A stretch of DNA of 10,530 nt from an uncultured Lachnospiraceae bacterium (lineage in GTDB: Bacteria > Bacillota > Clostridia > Lachnospirales > Lachnospiraceae): the NCBI GenBank assembly GCA_947068385.1, contig CAMTBF010000083.1, positions 1 through 10,530 on the forward strand, in the 5' to 3' direction. Positions within the stretch are counted from its first letter, which is position 1, and the number at the start of each line of letters is the position of its first letter. This document shows, one piece after another, positions 1 to 5,441 of the stretch. The notes under the pieces are model-generated. The model ran no database searches. It was not told the origin of the DNA and was given only the letters and a program-made list of their open reading frames with translations. The translations under genes were made by a program, and so were the position numbers.

Positions 1-18
1 CACCTGCTTCCCTTTTCA

Positions 19-48
19 CCGGACCGGGCGGATTCCTCCGCCCTCCGG
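19..48 (-). other. Stable hairpin in the leader of the leftward transcript
   Basis: GGGCGGA (26-32) and TCCGCCC (37-43) form a perfect 7-bp stem around a 4-base loop. An outer CCGG/CCGG pair (19-22 and 45-48) could extend it past small bulges. No T-run follows on either strand, so it is not a normal intrinsic terminator. It would lie in the 5' leader of the transcript started at the promoter at 81-109. Its function is unknown. Confidence 0.4.
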
Positions 49-80
49 CACCTGTCATGTCCTTATTCACTTGAGTCTGT

Positions 81-109
81 AGTATATCACAGGATTTTAC
101 AAAATGCAA
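81..109 (-). promoter_or_regulatory. Predicted sigma-A promoter firing leftward out of the window
   Basis: Read on the minus strand, TTGCAT (104-109) and TATACT (81-86) are separated by exactly 17 bases, a good vegetative promoter. Transcription would start near 74 and leave the window at base 1. A short open frame begins with ATG at 58 and runs 19 codons to the edge, but its purine-rich AAGGA lies too close to the ATG to be a convincing ribosome binding site. The gene served is therefore probably beyond the left edge. Confidence 0.55.
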
Positions 110-173
110 CCGTCTAAATTTCCGATTTTCCGGTTTCCGTTCTCCCCTTCGGCTCCCGCCCCACGGGGCAGGG

Positions 174-980
174 TCACCCTCCGTGGCGCTCGTCCAGCTC
201 GAAGAACCTGATCACGCCCCCGTCGATCGTGGTGACGTCGCATTCCTTCCCGCCCCAGTGCTGCTCCCTAATCGCGCCGATCTGGGTCCATCCGCTCTTC
301 TTCACAAAAGCATGGAGATTCTCGATGTTGTCCACGCGCATGAAGGCCACGGTCTGCCCGGTGGGTTCGCCGTAAAACATATGGATTCCGTTGAACGGCT
401 GGAGTGTCATGCTGAATATCTCTACGGGCATGGGCAGCAGGCACCCATATGTCCCCTGGCCGTCCTCGTTCCTCTGGTCGATCCCCCCATACCACCCCAG
501 CACGTCCTCGAACCATTTTGCGGTCCTGTCCATGTCCTTCGTGTAGTAAATGGGGCCGTTTTCCTTCACCGTATAGCCTCTTTCCTTCAAGCCCTGTATC
601 ATTTGGCCGCCTCCTATCATAGATTTGACAGATATATGGGGAAAAGCCCGGAGCCCTCCCTTCCGGCTGCGCGCCGCCATCGGGGACATGCCATGGAAAC
701 GGGTGAATGCTCGGGAGAAGCTTTCCGGCGACTCATAGCCGTACTTTAACGCTATGTCGATGATTCTTGCGTTTGAATGCGCTATCTCCCTCCCGGCCAG
801 CGCCAGACGGCGGCTGCGCATGTATTCGCCCACAGAGACACCGCAGACTGCCGAGAAAAGGCGCTGGAAATGGAAAGCCGACATATACGCCTGTCCTGCT
901 ATCGCTTCCATGCTCAGCTTGTCGCACAGGTTGTCTTCCATAAAGTCGATGGCCCTCTGCATGCATTCCATCATTTCCAT
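174..980 (-). CDS. AraC-family regulator with C-terminal VOC (glyoxalase-like) domain
   Basis: A 268-residue cytoplasmic transcription factor. Residues about 5-105 are an AraC DNA-binding domain with two helix-turn-helix units: the first about 22-43 (MEAIAGQAYMSAFHFQRLFS) and the second about 73-94 (IIDIALKYGYESPESFSRAF), followed by HGMSP, typical of the family. After a short linker (FPHISVKSMIGGGQMI, which in many relatives leads into a GyrI-like effector domain) residues about 137-262 look like a single VOC module: IYYTKDMDRTAKWFEDVLGW at the start and a final IRFFEL strand. The effector domain thus seems to be a VOC fold, probably a ligand sensor rather than an enzyme (inference). ATG at 980 has AGGGG eight bases upstream. 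The gene has its own promoter and is separated from nagA by a terminator, so it is a single-gene unit. Targets are not identifiable. Confidence 0.88.
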   Translation of the reverse strand: MEMMECMQRAIDFMEDNLCDKLSMEAIAGQAYMSAFHFQRLFSAVCGVSVGEYMRSRRLALAGREIAHSNARIIDIALKYGYESPESFSRAFTRFHGMSPMAARSRKGGLRAFPHISVKSMIGGGQMIQGLKERGYTVKENGPIYYTKDMDRTAKWFEDVLGWYGGIDQRNEDGQGTYGCLLPMPVEIFSMTLQPFNGIHMFYGEPTGQTVAFMRVDNIENLHAFVKKSGWTQIGAIREQHWGGKECDVTTIDGGVIRFFELDERHGG

Positions 981-1015
981 CTATACGCCCCTGCCTTCCT
1001 TTCTGTCTGCTTAGA

Positions 1016-1044
1016 AGTATATACGAATCGGGGAAGGCTGTCAT
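1016..1044 (-). promoter_or_regulatory. Promoter of the AraC-VOC gene
   Basis: On the minus strand ATGACA (plus 1039-1044) and TATACT (plus 1016-1021) are 17 bases apart, each one mismatch from consensus. The start would fall about 30 bases before the ATG at 980. Confidence 0.65.
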
Positions 1045-1049
1045 GACAG
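1038..1049. promoter_or_regulatory. Perfect 12-bp palindrome over the AraC-VOC -35 box
   Basis: CTGTCATGACAG is a perfect palindrome that contains the predicted -35 hexamer. It is a candidate operator, perhaps for autoregulation, although AraC proteins often bind direct repeats, so the binder could be another regulator. Confidence 0.4.
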
Positions 1050-1115
1050 TTTCTGCCTGTTTCGGCTAACTGCCTGTACCAGCATCGCCCCATCTGCGCC
1101 TCTTTCCCTTACCTG

Positions 1116-1154
1116 AAAAACCACCCGCTTCCCTGTGTCGAAAAAGCGAGTGGT
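1116..1154 (-). terminator. Rho-independent terminator of nagBA
   Basis: Read on the minus strand, ACCACTCGCTT and AAGCGGGTGGT form an 11-bp stem with a single T-G wobble and a 13-base loop, followed by a run of T. It lies 43 bases past the nagA stop and closes the operon before the AraC-VOC gene. The plus-strand reading ends in a weaker TCTTTAT tail. Confidence 0.85.
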
Positions 1155-1196
1155 CTTTATCATTCCGTCATATATGGTCTGCTTCTCCCCGGCCGC

Positions 1197-2297
1197 CTAC
1201 AGCACCTTCACCAGCTTCAGATCCTGATCCGCCAGCACCACGTCCGCCCGCTTGCCGGGGGCGAGGGAGCCAATCTCATCGTACACGCCGATGCTCTTGG
1301 CCGGGTTCATGGTGGCTGCGGCGATGGCCTCCTCCTTGGGGATGCCGAAGGACACAGCCGTGCGCATACAGTCGTAGAGATTGGTGGCGGAACCGGCGAT
1401 GGTGCCGCTTGCCAATGTGGCCAGCTTGCCGTTCACGGTCACCTGCTGCCCGCCTAGGTCGTAAGTGCCGTCCGCCATGCCCGTGGCCCGCATGGAATCG
1501 CTGATTAGCACCACCCTGCCCGGGAACATCCTGAACACCGCGCGGACCATGCTCTCGTGGATATGGATGCCGTCGCTGATCAGTTCAGCGTAGCAGTCCT
1601 CGTCCTCGGAGGCCGCCCCGATCAGGCCCGGCTTCCTGTGCTCCAAAGGCAGCATGGCATTGCACAGATGGGTCACATGGTTGGCCCCTGCCTCCAGGGC
1701 CGCCTTCGATGTCTCGTAGTCCGCCCCGGTGTGCCCCAGGGATATCGACACTTCATCGTGAAGCTCTTTAATGAATTCCATGGCTCCCTCCACATTGGGC
1801 GCCAGGGTCACCAGGCGAATCTTGTTGCCGCAGGCTCTATTGCACTCCCGGAAGAAGTCCACGTCCGGGGCCAGGATAAACTCCGCCAGATGGGCCCCCT
1901 TCTTGTTCACGTCCAGGAAGGGTCCCTCCATGTTGATGCCCGCCACATGGGACATGCCTAAGCTTTCCTCAAAGTCCCCCATGGCCTTGAAGATCCTGCG
2001 CAGCTCCTCTGTATCGATGGTCATGGAGGTGGGGCAGTAGGAGGTGACGCCGCAGGAATATTCGTAAGCCAGAATCTTTTTCAGGCCCTCCATGTCGCCG
2101 TCGGAGAAGTCGCAGCCCACCGCGCCGTGGCTGTGGACGTCCACCAGGCCGGGCAGCACGTAAAGTCCCTCCGCATCCACCTCTGTCCTGTCCTTCACCT
2201 CTTCCAGGCTCTCTACTATCTTTCCATCTTCTATATACAGATCCTTCTTCGCAAAGGTCTTGTCCTCCTGGAAGACCAGTCCGTTCTTAACAATCAT
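1197..2297 (-). CDS. nagA: N-acetylglucosamine-6-phosphate deacetylase
   Basis: A 366-residue cytosolic amidohydrolase that turns GlcNAc-6-P into GlcN-6-P and acetate, supplying NagB. Visible family marks: the metal-site HxH in GLVDVHSHG (His55, His57), MEGPF with metal ligand Glu124, SLGHTGAD with His189, VTHLCNAM with His210, and catalytic Asp267 in ISDSM. GLIGAA (224-229) and the C-terminal NPAKSIG...GSLAPGKRADVV complete the family pattern. Length is normal for NagA. The start ATG at 2297 lies inside the end of nagB: the two genes overlap by 11 bases, and GGGAGGGG about seven bases upstream, within nagB, is the ribosome binding site, so translational coupling is likely. It is the last gene of nagBA and is followed by a strong terminator. 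Confidence 0.95.
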   Translation of the reverse strand: MIVKNGLVFQEDKTFAKKDLYIEDGKIVESLEEVKDRTEVDAEGLYVLPGLVDVHSHGAVGCDFSDGDMEGLKKILAYEYSCGVTSYCPTSMTIDTEELRRIFKAMGDFEESLGMSHVAGINMEGPFLDVNKKGAHLAEFILAPDVDFFRECNRACGNKIRLVTLAPNVEGAMEFIKELHDEVSISLGHTGADYETSKAALEAGANHVTHLCNAMLPLEHRKPGLIGAASEDEDCYAELISDGIHIHESMVRAVFRMFPGRVVLISDSMRATGMADGTYDLGGQQVTVNGKLATLASGTIAGSATNLYDCMRTAVSFGIPKEEAIAAATMNPAKSIGVYDEIGSLAPGKRADVVLADQDLKLVKVL

Positions 2298-3051
2298 AGA
2301 CTTTCCCCTCCCAGCCGGTCTTCTCGCGAATCAGGGCCAGAGCCGCCTCGTCCGCGACGATGACCACGTCTCCATGGAGCTGCAGGATGGAAGCGGGCAC
2401 GCCCGGCGTCACAGGGCCGAAGCAGGAATCGTACAGCGCCTGGGCCTTGGCCGCGCCGGATGCCAATAACAGCACCTTCCTCGCGGACATGATGCCGCCG
2501 ATGCCCATGGTCAGCGCGTGGGTGGGCACCTCGTCGATGGAGCTGAAGAACCTGGCATTGCTGCGGCGGGTGTCCTCTGTCAGCGTCACCACATGGGTCC
2601 CCTTCTCGAACACGTCGCAGGGCTCGTTGAAGCCGATGTGCCCGTTGCCGCCTATGCCAAGCAGCTGCAAATCGATGCCGCCCAGCTCCCTGATCACGCC
2701 GTCGTAGCGCCTGCACTCCGCCTCCGCGTCCTGTGCCAGGCCGTTGGGCACATTGGTATTCTCCTTCGCGATGTTCACATGGTCGAACAGGTTATGGTTC
2801 ATGAAATACCGATAGCTCTGGTCGTGCTCGCCGGACAGCCCCTTGTATTCGTCCAGGTTCACGCTGTGGATGGCGGAGAAGTCCAGATCCCCCTTGTCAT
2901 GCCACTCCCTGAGCTGCTCGTAAGCGCCCACCGGGGTGGATCCCGTGGCCAGCCCCAGCACCGCGTCCGGCTTCATGATGACCTGAGCGGAAATCAGGTT
3001 CGCCGCCTTGCGGCTCATGTCCTTGTAGTCCTTTGCTGCATAAATCCTCAT
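2287..3051 (-). CDS. nagB: Glucosamine-6-phosphate deaminase
   Basis: Converts GlcN-6-P to fructose-6-P and ammonia, the step joining amino-sugar breakdown to glycolysis. The 254-residue form starting MRIYAAKDY is preferred: an open frame extends upstream to 3150, but those 33 codons cover the leader hairpin, while AAAGGAAG precedes ATG 3051 and MRIYAAKDY-like N-termini are usual for NagB. Motifs: GLATGSTP (33-40, phosphate loop), NLDEY with catalytic Asp67, and GIGGNGHIGFNEP (132-144) with catalytic His138 and Glu143. The position of E. coli Asp141 is Asn136 here, as in the shorter Firmicutes enzymes. The protein ends soon after the conserved core, lacking the longer allosteric tail of the E. 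coli enzyme. First gene of nagBA, divergent from the XRE-FlhA-like regulator gene. Confidence 0.95.
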   Translation of the reverse strand: MRIYAAKDYKDMSRKAANLISAQVIMKPDAVLGLATGSTPVGAYEQLREWHDKGDLDFSAIHSVNLDEYKGLSGEHDQSYRYFMNHNLFDHVNIAKENTNVPNGLAQDAEAECRRYDGVIRELGGIDLQLLGIGGNGHIGFNEPCDVFEKGTHVVTLTEDTRRSNARFFSSIDEVPTHALTMGIGGIMSARKVLLLASGAAKAQALYDSCFGPVTPGVPASILQLHGDVVIVADEAALALIREKTGWEGKVYDC

Positions 3052-3102
3052 AGTCGCACCAACTTCCTTTCTACGCTGCATTCTCCTTTGATGAAAAGTG
3101 GG

Positions 3103-3142
3103 AAAAAGGAAGTGCGTTCCGTCAAAACGCACTACTTCCTTT
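3103..3142 (-). terminator. Terminator-like hairpin in the nagB leader (candidate attenuator)
   Basis: In the nagB mRNA sense, AAAGGA-AGT-AGTGCGTT pairs with AACGCACT-TCCTTT: 14 base pairs in all with one 3-base bulge and a 7-base loop, running straight into TTTTT. That has the form of an intrinsic terminator, yet it sits only some 8-45 bases downstream of the predicted start and about 50 bases ahead of the nagB ATG. No competing antiterminator fold was found by eye. It may attenuate transcription or may serve as a 5' stabilising hairpin. Confidence 0.55.
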
Positions 3143-3148
3143 GTATAC

Positions 3149-3179
3149 ATAGCTGTATTTTATCACAACTGACAGCTAT
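3149..3179. promoter_or_regulatory. Inverted repeat over the nagBA promoter (candidate operator)
   Basis: ATAGCTGT (3149-3156) and ACAGCTAT (3172-3179) are perfect 8-bp inverted arms with 15 bases between them, so the half-sites are about two helical turns apart. They enclose the -10 box and most of the spacer, a position where a bound repressor would block transcription. The core ACAGCT recurs at the promoter of the divergent XRE-type gene. Confidence 0.5.
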
Positions 3180-3185
3180 AAGCAA
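3157..3185 (-). promoter_or_regulatory. Predicted nagBA promoter
   Basis: On the minus strand TTGCTT (plus 3180-3185) and TAAAAT (plus 3157-3162) are 17 bases apart. The -10 box is good and the -35 box weak, as expected for a regulated promoter. The start would be near 3150, giving a leader of about 100 bases before ATG 3051. Confidence 0.5.
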
Positions 3186-3212
3186 TGTTTTCTTGTGGTT
3201 TTGCTCCGCTTT

Positions 3213-3234
3213 TTCCATGGTGCATGTTCCATGG
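3213..3234. repeat. Two TTCCATGG copies 14 bases apart between the divergent promoters
   Basis: TTCCATGG occurs at 3213-3220 and 3227-3234. Because CCATGG is itself a palindrome, the pair is both a direct and an inverted repeat. It lies upstream of both divergent promoters and could be a protein-binding site, but no known regulator motif was recognised. Confidence 0.3.
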
Positions 3235-3277
3235 CAGGCCCATCGCTTTGTTTAGGGCCGGATGAACAGCCTGTTGT

Positions 3278-3306
3278 TTTACACAGCTCCCTTTTTCTGC
3301 TATAGT
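3278..3306 (+). promoter_or_regulatory. Promoter of the XRE-FlhA-like gene
   Basis: TTTACA (3278-3283) and TATAGT (3301-3306) are 17 bases apart, each one mismatch from consensus. The start would be near 3313, about 53 bases before ATG 3366. Confidence 0.65.
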
Positions 3307-3314
3307 GGAGCTGT
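3283..3314. promoter_or_regulatory. Inverted repeat enclosing the XRE-FlhA-like gene's -10 box (candidate operator)
   Basis: ACAGCTCC (3283-3290) and GGAGCTGT (3307-3314) are perfect 8-bp inverted arms with 16 bases between. They flank the spacer and -10 box and reach the predicted start, the classic place for an autoregulatory operator. The hexamer ACAGCT is the same one found at the nagBA promoter, though the arms point the other way. Confidence 0.5.
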
Positions 3315-3365
3315 CCCCACACGGGACGGACGCGACATGGCGAACAGAAAGCGAGGAGACCGGAA

Positions 3366-4268
3366 ATGACGAACAAGACCAACGAACTGATGCAGATAGG
3401 CCTGCGCCTGGGGGGCTGCCGCCAGGACAGGAACATGACCCAGGAGGAGCTGGCCGGGCGGCTGGGGATAACGCCCCAGGCCGTGAGCAAATGGGAGCGG
3501 TGCATAAGCCTCCCTGACATCTCCATGCTCTCCGACCTGGCCCGCCTGCTGGAGGTCAGCACGGACTGGCTGCTGGGCCTGAACGCACAGCGCGGCGCAG
3601 ATGCGGGCTGGCCGGACAAGGCGGCCGGCGCATCTGCCCAGACCGGGCAGGTGCAGGCGGAAATGGGAAGCTGCCTGCGGGGGAGCCTGGAGCCTCTGGA
3701 GCTGGCATTCGGGGTCGGCCTGGTGCCCGCATTCATGGGCGAGGCCTCCCAAGCGGAGGGAGGCTCCTTTGTGGAGCAGATCAGGCATATGAAGGTACGG
3801 CTGGCCGGAGAGGGAATCTGGACGCCCATCGTCCGCGTCCGGGATCTCTCCTTCCTGGGGGAAATGGAGTTCGCGGTGCTCTCCTTCCACAATATCCTGT
3901 ATTCCGAGGTGCTGGATTCCGCAGATGCCGGGGCGCTGGACTACATGCTGGGCAGGCTGGAGGAGACCATACGGAACAGCTACCACGAAATCCTCTATCC
4001 GGACCTGACCAAGGACCTGGTGGACAATCTGAAAGTCCGGTATCCCGCGCTGATAGAGGGCATCGTGCCCGAAAAGATCTCCTACGGCCTGCTGACCGAG
4101 ACGGCGAAAATCGTCCTGGCAGGCGGCATCCGGCCCTGCCTTTTTCCGAAGATAATCGAGCTTCTGGAATGCGCCCTGCGCCGCAGCCCTGGTGCCGCCC
4201 CGGAGGAGCTGGCGGAAGATATCCTCATCCGGATGAAACAGGAAAAAGCGATGACTTCTGCAGAATAA
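3366..4268 (+). CDS. XRE-type regulator fused to an FlhA (FHIPEP) cytosolic-like domain
   Basis: A 300-residue protein. Residues about 8-71 are a Cro/C1 helix-turn-helix domain (MTQEELAGRLGITPQAVSKW, then LPDISMLSDLARLLEVSTDW). A linker (about 72-107) leads to a segment unlike the usual tails of XRE proteins but closely matching the remembered consensus of the FlhA/FHIPEP cytosolic domain. Residues 108-160 carry LEPLELAFGVGLVPAF, GGSFVEQIRHMK and PIVRVRD (FlhA: LE-xx-GYGLIPLVD, GGDLLxRIRxIR, PPVRIRD), i.e. the start of subdomain D1. Residues 190-270 carry LDYMLGRLEETIRN, DNLKVRYPALIEGIVPE and a following GLLTETAKIVLAGGI, matching FlhA D3 (LLDxLKxxYPALVEELVP, VLQNLLREGVSIRDL). The FlhA membrane region is absent, and D2 and D4 appear to be missing. 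GAGGAG lies eight bases before the ATG. Divergent from nagBA, with no flagellar genes in view. Probably a soluble DNA-binding regulator using a repurposed FlhA fold for sensing or assembly (inference). Confidence 0.85.
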   Translation: MTNKTNELMQIGLRLGGCRQDRNMTQEELAGRLGITPQAVSKWERCISLPDISMLSDLARLLEVSTDWLLGLNAQRGADAGWPDKAAGASAQTGQVQAEMGSCLRGSLEPLELAFGVGLVPAFMGEASQAEGGSFVEQIRHMKVRLAGEGIWTPIVRVRDLSFLGEMEFAVLSFHNILYSEVLDSADAGALDYMLGRLEETIRNSYHEILYPDLTKDLVDNLKVRYPALIEGIVPEKISYGLLTETAKIVLAGGIRPCLFPKIIELLECALRRSPGAAPEELAEDILIRMKQEKAMTSAE

Positions 4269-4279
4269 TCTGCTATAAT
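4251..4279 (+). promoter_or_regulatory. Promoter of the decayed small-gene cassette
   Basis: ATGACT (4251-4256) and a perfect TATAAT (4274-4279) are 17 bases apart. The -35 box lies within the last codons of the preceding regulator gene. It would drive the small reading frame starting at 4329. Confidence 0.55.
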
Positions 4280-4328
4280 GATGTCATCCGGCGAAACCCG
4301 CCATCTGTTTTCCGAAAGAAGGGTATCC

Positions 4329-4514
4329 ATGGTTTATCCCTATATCACGTTGGCAGACGGTACTGAAATCGTGCACACACAGGTTTTTGAAGAAGAGGGG
4401 ATCCAAAAGGTTGAAGTCCATTTCGAACGGCCTACGGAGGATGGCTTCGATACCGCAAGATGCCAGCTTCCTTCATACGATTGGAAGTTACAAAGTCTTC
4501 TTCTGGTCAAATGA
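4329..4514 (+). pseudogene. 5' remnant of an unknown small gene
   Basis: ATG 4329 has AGAAGGG five bases upstream. The frame begins MVYPYITLADGTEIVHTQ and continues through VHFERPTEDGFDTARCQLPS, a well-formed acidic start typical of small Clostridia proteins that, from memory, are encoded beside DUF4160 genes. After LPSYDW (about 4485) it turns into a low-complexity KLQSLLLVK tail and stops, while a different reading frame takes up a DUF4160-like sequence at exactly that point. This suggests that a deletion removed the 3' part of this gene. It has its own promoter, so a short peptide of 61 residues may still be made. Family not identified. Confidence 0.5.
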
Positions 4515-4547
4515 AAACGATGAGCCGATTCATGTGCATATTTCCGT
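4480..4547 (+). pseudogene. DUF4160-like gene fragment
   Basis: In the frame beginning around 4480 the translation reads IGSYKVFFWSNENDEPIHVH, which resembles the N-terminal core of DUF4160 proteins (aromatic strand, SNE, then H-x-H). It lacks a credible start, is fused to the broken end of the preceding small gene, and loses resemblance after HVHIS, where the sequence merges with the 3' end of the HAD gene on the other strand. A full DUF4160 protein would continue for several dozen residues, so this is a remnant. The family name is from memory of the motif and needs a profile search. Confidence 0.5.
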
Positions 4548-5258
4548 CAGTATCCTCATGAGCTGGCTCCAATGGGAAACGGTCAGCACATGGCCGTCCT
4601 CCCGGACAGGCCCCTGGGCCGCGCCTATGTACCAGACAGGGAAGAGCCCCGCCTCCCTGGCCCCGACTACATCGCATTCGTAATTGTCCCCGATGTACCA
4701 CGCGTCCTCCGGCCCAAGCCCCGCCTTCTCCAGCGCCAGGTGGAAGATCCGCCTGTTGGGCTTGCGGAACATGTACTCGCTGCTGGCGATGATAAATTCA
4801 AATGTATGTCCCGGCAACAGGGCCCTTATCCTCTCACTTACCGTCTCGCCGCCAAAGGCGATGTTGCTGATGACCCCGGTCCGGATGCCCTGTTCCCCCA
4901 GGAAAGCCAGGAATTCCTCGATGCCGTCCGTGGGCGTCCCCGGGGCCGCGGCGTCCCAGAAAATCCTGTCGGTCTCCCTGGCCGTCAGTGGCAGCTCGAT
5001 GCCCATGGACTCGTAGAGATATGCCGTGAACATATGGTTTGGCGCCTCCACCTGGAACAGATGCCGCCTGGCAGGGTCGAACCGGCCCAGCTCGGCGTTG
5101 ATTTCGTCCGCGGCAGCCTGCACCTGGGCCGCGGTGAATCCATGCCTGTTCCTCGTGGCATGCCGCAGCACGGCCTCCGTGCCCTTTATCCCGTTGAACC
5201 GCCCTTCGTCCGCCAGCGTCTGGCCATAATCGAACAGAATCATTTTCGGTCTTCTCAT
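4530..5258 (-). CDS. HAD-family hydrolase with variant motif I
   Basis: A 242-residue soluble HAD-superfamily protein, subfamily I-like with a helical cap (about 20-100). Motif I is FDYGQTL with nucleophile Asp10; the usual second Asp (acid/base, two residues on) is Gly12. Motif II is GVISN (Ser131), motif III has Lys166 in YMFRKPN, and motif IV is WYIGDNYECDVVGA with Asp191 and Asp196. These are the phosphatase signature residues, but the missing acid/base makes the reaction uncertain; relatives with DYG are usually annotated only as HAD hydrolases. Start ATG 5258 has AGGAGG ten bases upstream. The last codons overlap the DUF4160-like remnant on the other strand. No terminator was seen downstream. 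Substrate unknown. Confidence 0.88.
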   Translation of the reverse strand: MRRPKMILFDYGQTLADEGRFNGIKGTEAVLRHATRNRHGFTAAQVQAAADEINAELGRFDPARRHLFQVEAPNHMFTAYLYESMGIELPLTARETDRIFWDAAAPGTPTDGIEEFLAFLGEQGIRTGVISNIAFGGETVSERIRALLPGHTFEFIIASSEYMFRKPNRRIFHLALEKAGLGPEDAWYIGDNYECDVVGAREAGLFPVWYIGAAQGPVREDGHVLTVSHWSQLMRILTEICT

Positions 5259-5291
5259 CTTACCCGCTCCTCCTGCGTTCCAATTTATTTC

Positions 5292-5320
5292 ATTTTAAAG
5301 CATTATCCTCTTCCCTGCAA
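5292..5320 (-). promoter_or_regulatory. Predicted HAD gene promoter
   Basis: On the minus strand TTGCAG (plus 5315-5320) and TAAAAT (plus 5292-5297) are 17 bases apart, placing the start near 5285 and about 27 bases ahead of the ATG. The -35 box is weak. Confidence 0.45.
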
Positions 5321-5335
5321 TCCCTATCTGCAGGG
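5313..5335. repeat. 7-bp inverted repeat upstream of HAD and ktrB
   Basis: CCCTGCA (5313-5319) and TGCAGGG (5329-5335) flank a 9-base centre. The left arm covers the HAD -35 box. It lies about 37 bases before the ktrB -35 box. Candidate operator; binder unknown. Confidence 0.3.
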
Positions 5336-5371
5336 CGCCTTTTCCGGCATCTTTTTCGTTCAAGGCAGTTT

Positions 5372-5400
5372 TTGACAGTTCTGGATTTTCGTAGTATACT
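5372..5400 (+). promoter_or_regulatory. ktrB promoter
   Basis: Consensus TTGACA (5372-5377), 17-base spacer, TATACT (5395-5400). The start would be near 5407, giving a leader of about 79 bases before ATG 5486, too short for a full-size c-di-AMP (ydaO-type) riboswitch. Confidence 0.8.
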
Positions 5401-5441
5401 AAGCAGGACGAATTTTCTGCCATAAGGCAGGCAGCATAATA

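Noticed and set aside
1..58. Partial leftward gene starting with ATG at 58
   Set aside because: Only 19 codons are visible, the purine-rich stretch is too close to the ATG, and the frame runs through a strong hairpin. Not supportable as a gene.
158..169. GCCCC/GGGGC hairpin as terminator of the AraC-VOC gene
   Set aside because: The loop is very small and no T-run follows on the minus strand.
3052..3150. Longer nagB start at ATG 3150, adding 33 residues
   Set aside because: Those codons coincide with the leader hairpin, the added residues do not resemble a NagB N-terminus, and ATG 3051 has a ribosome binding site and the expected MRIYAAKDY start.
3300..3986. Minus-strand open frames opposite the XRE-FlhA-like gene (228 and 238 codons)
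   Set aside because: Antisense shadows without ribosome binding sites or family resemblance; the plus-strand protein is well supported.
4572..5375. 267-codon plus-strand frame over the HAD gene
   Set aside because: Shadow of the HAD gene, which has all four HAD motifs on the minus strand.
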